DNA of 64,000 bases, from assembly GCA_903995115.1 (NCBI GenBank), contig LR877164.1:124001-188000 (forward strand), written 5' to 3'. Under the pieces are notes generated by a model that did no database searches, was not told the origin of the DNA, and worked only from the letters and a program-made list of their open reading frames with translations. The number at the start of each line of letters is the position of its first letter. Within the stretch, counting starts at the first letter, position 1. Shown here in pieces: positions 11,701 to 22,917 of the stretch. The DNA comes from Angomonas deanei (Eukaryota > Euglenozoa > Kinetoplastea > Trypanosomatida > Trypanosomatidae). The position numbers and the translations under genes were made by a program.

Positions 11701-13636
11701 CTACAACCCCAGGACCCGCTCCCGCATCTTCACGGTGACGGTCGGTATTGTGATGGGCCTCTACGCCGGTGCCCTCGGCTTCAACGCCGTCTGCACGCAT
11801 GTCTGGGCGTCACAGTCCGGCTGGGCACTGCTCGAGCCCTACATTGGCAACGTACACCCCATCCTCAGCATGTACATCCTCATGGCCATCTCCCTCGGCC
11901 TCGACTGGTACGCCTTGTTGTTCATTTGCGACTTGATGTACCAGCAGGGGGCGCTCAGTATTTTCGTCCCCCACTTCACCTTCAGCAACTTTGCCAACGT
12001 TATTGACCTGAACATGCGTCGGCTGTTGCTCGGTCCCACCCCCTACCTCCTCGACCCCCGCAAGCGCGCCATCAGCGAGGTGGACGGGAGCGACGTGGAG
12101 GAGGTGGAGATGAAGTTTAAGGAGAAGGTCGAGAAGGAACGGCAGAAGGAGATCAACAAGCAGTTGAAGCAACTGAAGGAGATGCGTAACATGCCGGTGA
12201 TGGACATTGAAAGTTTTCGCATTTTTGCCTTTTGGATTTTCCTCTCCATTGGTTGGTTAATCATTATCGTCGCCTTCATTCTTCTTGGTGTACTGGTGGA
12301 GCGGGACTACGATAGTTTCTACTACGCAGACTACAAGGTGTCCGTCAACACCACCAAGGCCTGTGCCTGTATCCTCTTTGGGTCTTTTGCGATCTTAATG
12401 TTGTGCATCATCCCCTTGCAGGAGTGGTCCTGGCCCACCTTCCAGAAGAATCCCTATCTCGCTCTCCCTGGCATGTCCGGCAGTACCCACCACGCCTGGT
12501 TCCTCATGCTCGTCTTCTTCGCCCTCATGACGACCGACATGCAGAACATTATTGAGCACGTGAAGATGGTCTGGGCGGTGTCGGACTCGCAGTCGAGCAA
12601 GATCTCCAGCATCTGCTGCTGCATTCCCGCCCTGGTCGGTATCGTCTTCTTCCTCGCCGCCTTCCTGTCCACCTCCCTTCACTGGGCCAAGCAGCCCATA
12701 CAGGCCTACTTCCTCGAGCCCAAGAAGAAGCGGCTGCTGCTCACGCGGCTGTGGCAGTCCTGCGCCTACGGGGCCCACATGTACGCGGTCCCCGTCCCTA
12801 ACGCCGTCAGTCTGCTCTACCAAAAGGTGCCCGACCTCCCGGAGTGGGAGGCCCTGCACGAGAACCGTCACGAGGAGCTCTCGGAGAATACCATCCCCGA
12901 CGTGGCGCAGGTGCGGCGGTATGGGGAGGACCGCAAGGAAGGTCAGCCCGCGATCAAGAGTGTCGCCCACCGCTTCACCGCCCGCAAGAGACGGCGTATT
13001 GCGGTGGTGCGAGTGCTCGACCTTCTCACCTCCAAGCATCTGCTCGTCCCCATTAAGGAGCTGGCCGAGAATGGCCGCGGCGGCGTCGTCGACGAAGACT
13101 CCGACTACGATGTCAAGGAAGAGACCGAGTACTGGCGGGGGATCGCGAAACAGCAGAATATGCAGATCCGTGAGAATATGCGGGAGGCCGTACGCGCCAA
13201 CAAGGAGAAGCTAGAAGCCAAGAAGGAGGACTACACCAACCCACTCCTCGGTGAAACCGACGTGGGCAGCGAGCAGTCGGGTACCTCGAAAGGGAAGAAG
13301 GACAAGACGACCTCGCGAGAGGCCCCCACGCCGTGGGACCAGAAGAAGGGAGAAGAGACGATTGTCGTCTTTGAGAATCCACTCAAGAAAAAGGAACCCA
13401 CCATCCTCGCGAAGGGTACGGCCCTCCGTGACGGCGAGCGCGATCCTCTCAACTTCAACACCCTCTACGGCATGCGTGTGGTCGTCCTGCGCCGGCGTAA
13501 CTACATGCGGGAGCGGCAGATCATGTATCAGGTGGAGTTGTTAGCCTTCGTCGGGGACACCAACCGGTCTCGCCGGCGGGTGATGAAGTTCCGCAAGAAG
13601 GAGGAGAAGTACATGCGCGCCCTCAACGCTTCCTAA
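8790..13636 (+). CDS. ankyrin-repeat plus multi-TM membrane protein, one frame break
   Basis: Function unknown. The N-terminal 500 residues are Ser/Pro-, acid- and Lys-rich and probably disordered. Ankyrin-like helices follow at about residues 570-640 (GYTLMHLCVLAQKHGI, LQGDTPLTLAMK). The first frame ends with TGA at 11229-11231. Without any spacer, the next frame continues with about eight hydrophobic segments (for example LRIAAVLLLLVFHIVEYAL, FRIFAFWIFLSIGWLIIIV, PALVGIVFFLAAFL), a charged linker and a basic C-terminus. Every kinetoplastid mRNA needs its own splice acceptor, and none fits between the two parts, so I read them as one gene of about 1,615 residues with a single-base break between 11174 and 11231. 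The order ankyrin then TM recalls TRP channels, but I see no recognisable pore motif, so channel function is only a guess. Confidence 0.65.
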
Positions 13637-14488
13637 AAAGGAGAATATTTAAAAATATAAAAAAATGTAATTGGAGATATGAGTTGTAGTGACTTACTTT
13701 TATACACATCTGTTGTTGTTTTGGGTGTGCTTTTTTTTTTTTTTGTCGTTGTCGTTGGGAAAGTGAAAAAACAACATAGAAATTCTGTCGTTTCTATCAG
13801 CGAGTGATTCCCTTTCCCATTGCATTGATTTTTTTTTTTTTTCGCTTTGAACTATTTTATATTTTATTTCGGTTTTTATATTTATTTTTCTAAAATGTTT
13901 GCGAACTTACATATAAATGTTTTTGAGAATATTCACTTTCGTCTAACAAAAAATGTTGTGAATTAAACCTGTAGAAAAACATGCAAAAAAAAAAAAAATC
14001 AACAAGCACATGAAAAGAAAGAAAAAAGAAGTGAAAACGGATGTAAAATAAAAAAAAAAAACTTCTATTCTTTTTGTTGCTGTTGTTACGATTGTGATCC
14101 TATATAAAAACCCGAGAAGAAAAAAAGCAATTGATTTCACCTAAGAGTGCTCCTATGAAAATAATAATAAGAATAAAAACGAAGAAAAAATGTTATCCTC
14201 TTTTAGTGTTATTTGTTGTTGTGGTGTGCGACCAAAAAAAAAAAAAAGTGAAATTCTCTTTTTCTCTCTCCCTTTCTAAAAATAGAATTCACTTACGACT
14301 CTCACCGGAAGACACTTTTTTTTTTTTTTTCACAAGCGCCAACATTTATCATTATAATAAAGTAAAAAAAAAAATCATTTTTTTTTCTCAGAATTTTTGT
14401 TAAAGTTATTTTTCCTATTTCAGATCTATATTATCTCTTTTTTTCCATCATAAACCATTTCTTTCCCACTACATAAAAAAAAAAAAAA
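13637..14488. other. long AT-rich spacer without a visible gene
   Basis: About 850 bp with many A and T homopolymers (around 13732-13744, 13830-13842, 13985-13997, 14232-14246, 14318-14331, 14475-14488). It holds the 3' UTR of the upstream gene and the acceptor region of the next. No RNA gene or credible short coding frame was found. Confidence 0.55.
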
Positions 14489-15217
14489 ATGAAAAACACT
14501 TCTCTTACTCCCAGAAATACAAACAGTAATAATAATAATCCCTACGCCGCCGTCTGCACGCCCACCCTGCGACGGGTACCACCTTCCATGGTACACCGTC
14601 ATCACCACAGCAACATCAATCTCAATCCTAATACTAATACTAATAATACTCTGCAGGGACAGTACTACGCGCACCACGCCCTGGCCAATGCGAACTATCG
14701 ACCTCAGGATGAGGTGGTCTCGGACGCCTATCAGCAGTATTACTACTATTATTACCTACAGGAACAGGCGAAACGGCAGTTGGAGGTGAGTCGTCAAAAT
14801 AATAATAATAACAACACGAATAATAACAATACTTCTTTTATTCCGCATCACCACCATGATTTTCACCAGGTGCCACAGCCACCATACCATCAGAACAATA
14901 ACACTAATAATAATAAAATGAACTCCTTTGAGGAGTACGTCTACTACAACAGCAACCAATACAATAATAATAATGAAAATAACAATCCTTATTATTTTGA
15001 GGATGGTTTCGAGGATTCTTTCAGTCCTCAGGAGTACTTCACAGCCGCCGCCCGTCACTACCATCGTCTCCCGCCGTACTCCTCTGAAGTGTACTACCAC
15101 CCGGAGTACCTACCGAACTATAATAATCAGAATCAGAATAATAATAATAACGGTATCATCCCCTCCATGCTCAAGCCAATGCCGCCCCCATCGCTTCCCT
15201 ACGATCACTATTATAAT

Positions 15218-15248
<31 letters not shown>

Positions 15249-18200
15249 CGCACTCCGATATTACCACCACCAGTACCATTCTCACCCTGTCCAGTGGGGT
15301 TACCCTTACGCCCTTCACCATTAATGCCTACGCCGAGGATCATTGTTTGCTCTGCGGGGACAGTGCCCACGCCTACCGCAGCTGTGGAGGGTATGACGGC
15401 CACCTCCTCTGCCTCTATGCGCAGAAGGAAGAGTGTGTGTATGTGATGCGTCATGCGGACTGGCTGGGGTCCGCCACGCTGGAGGATATTTTATTGTTTG
15501 TGGAAACCTGCATGCGGTGTGACCGGCGGGACGTGGACGTGTGGGTGGACGGAAGACCGTTTTACAAGCTGATCACCAGCGACAATAATAAAAGTAATAA
15601 TAATAAAGGGAAACAACACAACTTGTTGTGCAGTGAGCGGTATAAGCAGGTGCGGTGTGTGGATGTGCGACTGCTACCAGGAGCGGTGGTGTTCGTCTCC
15701 CCGAAAGGGGCGTGGAACCTTCCCAACAGCAGCACCACCAATAATAATAATAATAATACAACACTGGACGGGGGCGTCACGGAAAAGAAGGAGGTGGATA
15801 TTTCCAATAATAATAATGGGAAGGAGGAAACGCACGCCACGGCAGAAAAGGAAAACAGAATGGAGGGTCACAACGTCAAGGAGGTGAACAAGGAAACTAA
15901 GAATCACCATAAACCTCCTCCAGAAGAGGCCAGCAATCCCCCTCCGACCTCCAAAGACTTACACCGACCTCCGCTCGCCCCTACCACGCACAACCACAAT
16001 AACAATAATAAAACGAACGTGGAAGAAAAGACGACCCCCAATATCATTACGAATGTGAATACCAATGTGGTCCCACCGTCGCTGGCAGAACGGCCAAACT
16101 CCTGGGATACCCTCGCGCGATTGCTGAAGCTAAACCTATCCGGCGGTTGTACCCTAGCGGTCGAGAAGGGTTCCACAAAACTCGTCGCCACAGATCTCAC
16201 GAATAATAATAATAATAATAATAATGTGGAAGAGAAGTCTAATAAGACGATCAAGGAGAAGGAAGAGACGGCAGCACCGCGGGAGAAGGAACTGTACACC
16301 CCGAAAACAAAGAATAATAATTATAATGGAAGGCAAAAGAAGGAACCTTTTTCCAAAAAAGACGCTACCCCCGTGCAAGAAAAAGAAAATGAGAAGAATG
16401 AAACGAAACCAAAATCCACCGTCAAGCAGGAACTCCAGCTAGAGGAAAACCATCATAACAACAAAAATGAAGATAATAACCATCCCGAAACTAAAGAGCG
16501 CGACGGCTATCGTCGTCCCTATCAGCGAAACTACAGGCATAACTACTACTACCGCCCGCATCAGCGGCGAGAGGAGCGCCGGTGGGGAAGGCATGAGGAG
16601 GAGGAAGAAGAAGAGGCACAAGTAGCAGAGGAGGAATCTTCCAAGGCACCCCCCGAGAGCCGTGATCATTGGATAGAGGAGACCAAAGAGGAAAGAGAGG
16701 ACCGTCGGTGCCGGACGATCTTTATCAAATACGTTTCCCCCCATTGGCCCCGTCGCAACCTGCGCAATCTATTTATCAAATACGGAGAAGTCCATCGTGT
16801 GCGGCTCGTCCGGCCCAACCTACGACACAACGAGGAGGGCGACGAGTCGACGGAAAAGGCGGTTTTACCGTCCAAACCGAAAAGCACGTCCTCACTTCTA
16901 CTTTTGCATGTGTTTCGTCGAGTACGCGACGCGCAAGGAGGCGCAGGCGGCTATGAGCGCCCTCCGCTCCTTCCCAATGGGTGGCGGCTACTACATGGAG
17001 ACGCAGTGCCCCCGCCAGGCCATCACCGGCGGTTACCTCACCGACTACGACAAGCGCACCGGCAAGCCGTGCACGTTTGGTTTGTATATGGGGGAGATTG
17101 AGGCCATTCACAAGAAGTACAGGGCCACCGTGGAGGAGGAGGAGGCGGAGCTGTGCTGGCGGCGGGAGGAGGATGGCTTCACCCTTCAGGATCGGCAGAA
17201 GTTGTACCGAGAAGGGGAGGAGGACGGCGTGCACGTGTCCACAGAGGAGAGCAGGGAGGATAAGGGGGACAAGGAACCTCAACCGCAGCCCGACGATCAT
17301 AATGCAGTAAGGAAGGAAGAAAAAGAAACGAAGGCCGTTACGGCGCCCCTCTCCGCCGTCCAAACCCCTCGGTCCGACGTCAGCGATCGCAAGCCCCATC
17401 CACATAAGAACAGAAATAAAAAGGAAAAAAATCAGAACGACAATAATAATAATAATGTGACGTACAACAACAGCGTCGGGGGGACGACCCCCTCCACTGG
17501 AGAAAGACGAAGCGGTCACAAGGAAAAACTAAACCAAGAAGAAAATATTAATAACAATAATAATAAAAAAGAGGAGGATGTCATTGTCGTACCCGCAGAA
17601 ATACACCCCAACACCTGTCAAGAAAAAGTGGTGGTGGACACCCCTCTCGAGGTGACCCCTCTCATCGATCGTCATCATCAGAATAATAATAATAATAACG
17701 ATAGCGCGGATGTGGTGGTCGAAAAGAGTCTCTCCCCCCTCTCCAACAGCAGCGCCGTGACGGTCCCTTTCCAGTGCACCCCCAGCAAAGAAAACGAAAA
17801 AGAAGAAGAAAGCAGCCATACCAGTGGTGGGGCCTCCCTCTTCCTCCCAGGCTGGAGCGAGGCGCAGTTAGGCCAGATTGCCTCTCTGCAGACTTTACTC
17901 AAGGATACATTGAAAAGTTATACGCAGGTGGAAAAAGACGGCGCCACCTTCGCCACGGCGCTCACTGTCCTGCAAGAGCTATCGATGCTAACGCCCGCCG
18001 TGACGCCCCTTGCCCCCCGCCCAACCTCCCCGAATATTATTTTATTAAAGATGCACTCCCTCGTGACGCAGTGTGCCCTGCTGGTGTGTCATGACGGCGA
18101 CAACGACGGCCGACTGGCGGCGGAGGGGGTACAGGACATGATGTTATGGGCCCACGCTTTCGTCCGCACCATGAAGGATTTTACAAAGCACATTAAAAGC

Positions 18201-18971
18201 AGAAATCCCAATCCTAATAATAATAATACCAGCGATAGCAGCTCCGATACCAGTCTGTCCCTCAACGCCTCCTATCTGCGAGACCCGTCGTGGTGGTCGC
18301 TCTTCTCCGCCATTCCGCTCCCACAGCAGTTGGACTATTATGAGAATAAGGAAAACATTCTCACCCAAGACGCCTTGACCGATTGCAGCGAGGAAGAAAA
18401 AGAAAAGAAGGAAACAGAAAACAATATAGACGAAGCGAACAATAATAATAATAATAAAGAAGAAGAGGCGCTGATGCACTTTGTGTGTTCGAGACCTTTC
18501 CCTCGCATTGACGTCTGTTACTGCTTTATCCAGCGACTCCTCCAGGTAAGTCTGCTGCTGGATAGTTTTTTGTTTTCCAAGGGACTTCAAAATAATGAAA
18601 ATGAAAATAATAATAGGGAAGAGGAGTGCGATGCGGTGCGAGGGGTGCTGGTCTCCCTGGTGGAGGCCACTCGTCAAGTAATTCAACAGGTAATGAAAGT
18701 GGTTTCCTTATCGGAAAATAATAATCATCATCATCAAAAAAAGGAAAAGTCCATTTCCAAAACGATGGAACACTTTTTCGATGCGGTGTTGTTGTTATTG
18801 CCCAACGGGACCGTTATTCTCAAAGATCACACCGGCGGCACGGTGTGGGAGACCTACCTCTCCCACCGCCACCATGAAAATGAAACGAATAATAATAATA
18901 ATGAAATTATTTTAAAGTATGCGGAAAGACTGTTGTGCAATGAAGATTCTCCCATTTCACAGCTTTCATAA
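14489..18971 (+). CDS. Asn-rich RNA-binding protein with zinc knuckle and RRM, one frame break
   Basis: Probably binds RNA. Poly-Asn tracts encoded by AAT repeats pepper the whole protein. A CX2CX4HX4C zinc knuckle (CLLCGDSAHAYRSC) lies near 15347-15388. An RRM starts with RNP2-like TIFIKYVSPHW near 16720, and RNP1-like CMCFVEYAT follows near 16906. The frame from 14489 covers the first half of the RRM and then runs to a meaningless stop at 17101. The frame from about 16890 supplies the second half and continues to 18971, so a single-base break lies inside the RRM near 16885-16895. The joined length is about 1,490 residues. The C-terminal third has helical stretches (LGQIASLQTLLKDTLKSYTQ) and more Asn runs, with no further domain recognised. 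Confidence 0.75.
15217..15248 (+). repeat. (AAT)n microsatellite read as poly-Asn
   Basis: About ten AAT triplets, interrupted by one ATT, in the frame that gives Asn. The other frames would give Ile (ATA) or stops (TAA). Confidence 0.9.
16202..16225 (+). repeat. (AAT)8 microsatellite read as poly-Asn
   Basis: Eight uninterrupted AAT triplets inside the zinc-knuckle/RRM gene, again in the Asn frame. Confidence 0.9.
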
Positions 18972-19500
18972 ATGGTATATAAAAGGAGGAAAAAAAAAAT
19001 ATAGTGTCATTCCGAAATTTTTTCTTTTTTTTTTTTTTAGTATTCACTTGTTCCTCCCCACACCCCTTTTTTTTTTTTTTTTTTATTTGTCTTCATTCAC
19101 CATTTCAGAATCATATATATATATGTAATTCACGATCAAAACAGATGATCATAAAATAAGGGTGAAAAACAAAAAAATATCACAGAACAATTATTTAATT
19201 CACTATAAAAAAAAAATATTCATAGAAAATGTTTTTCCCCATTTTATGTTTATTCTGTTTTTTTCCGTTTTTTTTTTTTTTCCCCTCCCAAGAAAAAAAA
19301 ACATTATTCGCTGTTTGCCACAAACAGCAATGATACTTGTTTTATCATTAATTTTAGATTCCCAAAAAAAAAAAAAAAAGATAAATAATTGACGCTTTAC
19401 CCAACAAAAAAAAAAAAAAACGTATTTCGCCCTGATAATTTCTCTCTCTCTTTCTATTTTGAATTAAAAAAAAAAAAAAACATTTATAATAGTTTAGCGA
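18972..19500. other. AT-rich spacer
   Basis: About 530 bp of A/T homopolymers (T runs near 19026-19038 and 19068-19084, A runs near 19366-19379, 19406-19419 and 19466-19479). No gene is seen. Confidence 0.55.
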
Positions 19501-19954
19501 ATGCATGCAGAACGAAAAAAAAGAGTTCCCTCCAGTGCTAGTCGATCCCCCTCCGTCATTCCCAAAAATGAAACATTAGAAAAAATTCCAAATAATAATA
19601 GTAATATTCGATTAACCTTAGACAACGTGCGGGCGGTCCTCTCCGCTAGACGGGCGGCCAGTCCCGCGTACAGCAGTATACAAAATAATAATAATAATAA
19701 TAATAAAACAGAAATGCGAATTTCTGCTTCCACCAGTAACTCCAATTACACCAATACCATTAATTAATAATAATAATAATACGCTGTTGCCGTCTATTTC
19801 CTTCACCAGTAATAGTAAACCACCGTTACCCCAAAATCGAAATAATAATAATAAAAGTCCCTCCCCAAATGTGAACTTTCTTCACACGAATTTTAATAGC
19901 AGTCATTTCTGTCAAAGTGGTACGTACGAGGACGAAGGAGAATATACATTTACC

Positions 19955-19991
<37 letters not shown>

Positions 19992-21292
19992 GAAATAGTC
20001 GTCCCTCTTACTACGACGGTTTCATGGGAGAGGTGCTCGCCCCGGACGATCTGCGGTACAGCATCAACAGTGAAACCAGCTCTGTTTTGTTGTCCCAGAG
20101 TTTGAAAAAGAATAACAATAATCATAATGACACGGTCACAATTGGAAAAACGGAAGTAAATCATCCCAATAATAATAATAATAATAATAGTATCAGTGAC
20201 CCCCGCAAGTCGGTGGTCTTCGCCGACGACGTGTTCGACAGCACCAAACGAAAAAGTGCGGACCGACGGGAGAGTAAGTTTAACACGACACTGAACAGCA
20301 GCAGCCGACGGTACACCTATGACAAGACACTGGCCGAGGCGGTGATCAATACGGAAAAGCGCATGTCCCTCCAGCCAAGCCGCAATAATATTAATAATAG
20401 TGGTAGGCGCGAGACCACCGTACGAGACGAAAACGACGATGATATGAATTATTATTTAAAACTACAAAATGATTTATTTGACAATGTCCAATTTGACCAA
20501 ACGAACCGAAAAAATAGTCACATCCATCATAATAATAATAATGATAATAATAATCATAATAATAATAATGTGGAAGAGCCACAGTTGTCCCACAAACAGC
20601 TGACGGAAGTCTTTTATAATAAAAATAATGAGGCAGCGGTGATGGCAAGAGATGTGTATTTGCACTTTTTGACGGAGGGAAACAATAATAATAATAGTAG
20701 TAAAAGTAAAAGGAAAAAGAGTAGTGTGTTTCAGCAGGACGACGGACGACGGTCCTCAAAAAAAAGAGAAAGTACGATGGAGTCTACGGCAAGATCCTCC
20801 AAGTCGTTGGTCACACCACCGAAGCAAATCTCTTTTTCCAATAATAATAATAATAATAGTGTGTCTCGTCTCAGTTTTCAGGATTCCTACACTAACAATC
20901 ATAATAATACGAATAACGTCATTTCACCTTTTTTGGAGGGAATTCAGCGATTACAGAACGAAAATAATAATAATAATGAAGAAAGTAATGCGGCGTTGAC
21001 GTTTGACAACTTAAATGTGTTTCGAATGCCGACGTCACCCTCCACACCACAGGGCCCTTTGCAAAACAGCAACAACAACAATACAAAAAATAATAATAAT
21101 ACAAACCTGCCGGAGAGGAAAGACACGATACACAGTACTACTCCAAATAATAATAATAATAATAATAATCTTAATTCCTCTAGAAGTACGTCAAAAAAAC
21201 GAAGAGAGACGAGTAACGGCAATAAGAACTTGGACGACCTGTTACGTCGAGCGACGGCGCTATACGAGGAAAAAACGGAAAAGAAAAACTAA
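19501..21292 (+). CDS. Asn-rich protein of unknown function, one frame break
   Basis: No domain is recognised. The frame from the ATG at 19501 gives 88 residues and stops at 19765-19767. The next frame is already open across that point and continues to 21292 with the same composition, so I read one gene of about 590 residues with a break somewhere between about 19680 and 19767, a region rich in AAT repeats. The frame has no ATG near the second part and there is no splice acceptor between them. The protein is basic and Ser/Asn-rich, with up to 12 Asn in a row, short conserved-looking islands (SVVFADDVFDS, DGFMGEVLAPDDLRYSI) and a helical C-terminus (LDDLLRRATALYEEKT). Its base composition is more AT-rich than that of most neighbours. 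Confidence 0.6.
19955..19990 (+). repeat. (AAT)12 microsatellite read as poly-Asn
   Basis: Twelve uninterrupted AAT triplets, the longest such run I found in the window. Confidence 0.9.
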
Positions 21293-21609
21293 TAATTAAA
21301 AATATATTTCGAATCATCTTTTTTTTTTTTTTTTCATCTTTCCTTTATGCATGTAAATATGTATATTCCTTTCTGTTATGCTTCTATTTTAATTTTGTTG
21401 TTTTTCTGTATACTATCGAAACCAAAATATATATATCCGTCTTTTCTTTTTTTTTCTTTTTTTGTGCTTCTTGTTATTTCATAATTACAAATAAACTAAA
21501 ATAATAACGGGTTGACGTGTCCACTCCCAACTACACTCCTCTTTTTTTTGTTTTTGTTTTTCCTCTTTAAAAAAAAAAAAAGGATAGAAATAGAAAACAT
21601 CACCATTAC
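21293..21609. other. AT-rich spacer and acceptor region
   Basis: About 320 bp. A pyrimidine tract at about 21538-21569 precedes an A run and then AG near 21582, a likely acceptor for the PLAC8 gene at 21610. Confidence 0.5.
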
Positions 21610-22477
21610 ATGTTACACAGCAATACCGCTACTACAACCGACCGCGAAGACGGTTCCCAGGAGGAGCTCCCTACGCCAGAAAATAACGACCACAATAACA
21701 ATACGAATCATAACAACAGTGAGGAAGATATACCGGAGGCACTGCCGGCACCTAGCGCCATGCACACCCGCATGCACGAGCTCAACGCGGCCGCGGCGGA
21801 AGAGGTCCATCACACATACAATCAGAAAACCGTTCATTTCGAGGACGTTTCCGCTACCAAACGTGCCACACAAGATCCTAATAACAATAATAGTGCACTG
21901 AAGGAGGGTGGGACACCATCCCCCGTCTACCAAGGGATCCAGCTAGTCCATCTACCCGCACCCCCCACCACTGCCACACAGCAGCTGGACTTCCAGACTG
22001 GATTGTTCCAGTGCACAGAGGACATCCCTAACGCCATCGATAGTCTCTTCTGTTCCTGCTGTGTGAGTGGGAGTCACTTCAGTCGGCTGTTTCACCTGCA
22101 GGAAGGCATTTACTGGCCCATCACCGCTGGGCTGGTCTGTGGGGACCTCTGCTGCGGCCGCATCTTCCGCTTCCCCATCATCCAACCCCTCTTCACCGTC
22201 ATGGTACGACAGCACTTGAGGAAACGATACAACCTGCAGGGACTGGGGTGCTGGCCTTCCTCCAGTCCTAGTGAAGATAATAATAATAATAATAGTTGTG
22301 CGAGGCAGGGGGCACGCATTGTACTGGATATACTAGTCTCCGTGTGCTGTATGCCGTGTGCGATTGCCCAGCACCATAGGCAAATGACACGACGAGGGGG
22401 AGTGGCCGGGGAAGGTGGTCTTCTCCCGCGTCCCGCCGACCACGGCGCAGCAGGTCACGGTCACTAGTATGACGTGA
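21610..22477 (+). CDS. PLAC8 family Cys-rich protein (trypanosomatid 'ama1'-like), one frame break at the end
   Basis: The PLAC8 domain is clear: DFQTGLFQCTED, then SLFCSCCVSGSHFSRLF, VCGDLCCGRI, RKRYNLQGLGC and finally VCCMPCAIAQHHRQMTRR, in family order. PLAC8 proteins are small and often membrane-associated; their molecular role in trypanosomatids is unclear. The N-terminal 120 residues are Asn/His-rich and low-complexity. As written, the frame ends at 22467 with a Gly/Arg-rich tail. Dropping one G from the G5 run at 22396-22400 gives a more protein-like tail (EWPGKVVFSRVPPTTAQQ) that stops at 22475-22477. I use that end. Confidence 0.75.
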
Positions 22478-22898
22478 GGGGGAGAGGGAAACAGCTGTTT
22501 TTGTTGTTGTTTTGGGTTCATTACTATTATTGTTACTTCTTGCGTACAGCAAGCATGTTTGTTTGGGTTTGCTCTTGTTGTTCCACGTTCGTTGTGCTGG
22601 TATATTATTAAAAAAAAGAACTTATCGGATAAAAACATGAAAAAAACTATCTTTTGTTGCTTGTTTTTTGATGAATTGCGCGTTTGTTGATTTTTTTGCT
22701 ATGCGAGTGGAATTTTTATTTCAAATAAAAAAAAAAAAAATGTTTTTTTATCGCTCGGGATGATATCATTCTTCCTATAATCTGCGGCTCAACCCCTTCT
22801 CTCCCTTTTCTTTTTCATTTTTGAATATTTGCAAAGCAGCTTTCTTTTTCTTTTCTTTTTTTTTTTTTTTTTTTATCATATATATTTCTCCTCTTTCC
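22478..22898. other. AT-rich spacer
   Basis: About 420 bp with A/T runs and a very long T tract at about 22857-22874 that belongs to the acceptor region of the next gene. No gene is seen. Confidence 0.55.
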
Positions 22899-22917
22899 AT
22901 GTCTCTTTCCCGCGCAG
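22841..22917 (+). promoter_or_regulatory. polypyrimidine tract and acceptor that decide the UBA3 start
   Basis: A long T-rich tract and a second pyrimidine block (TTTCTCCTCTTTCC) lead to CGCGCAG, with AG at 22916-22917. This AG lies downstream of the ATG at 22899. If it is the acceptor, translation must start at the next in-frame ATG, 22953; otherwise 22899 is the start. Confidence 0.5.

Noticed and set aside
14131-14403. Lys/Phe-rich frame before the Asn-rich RNA-binding gene
   Set aside because: Built from A and T homopolymers in a spacer.
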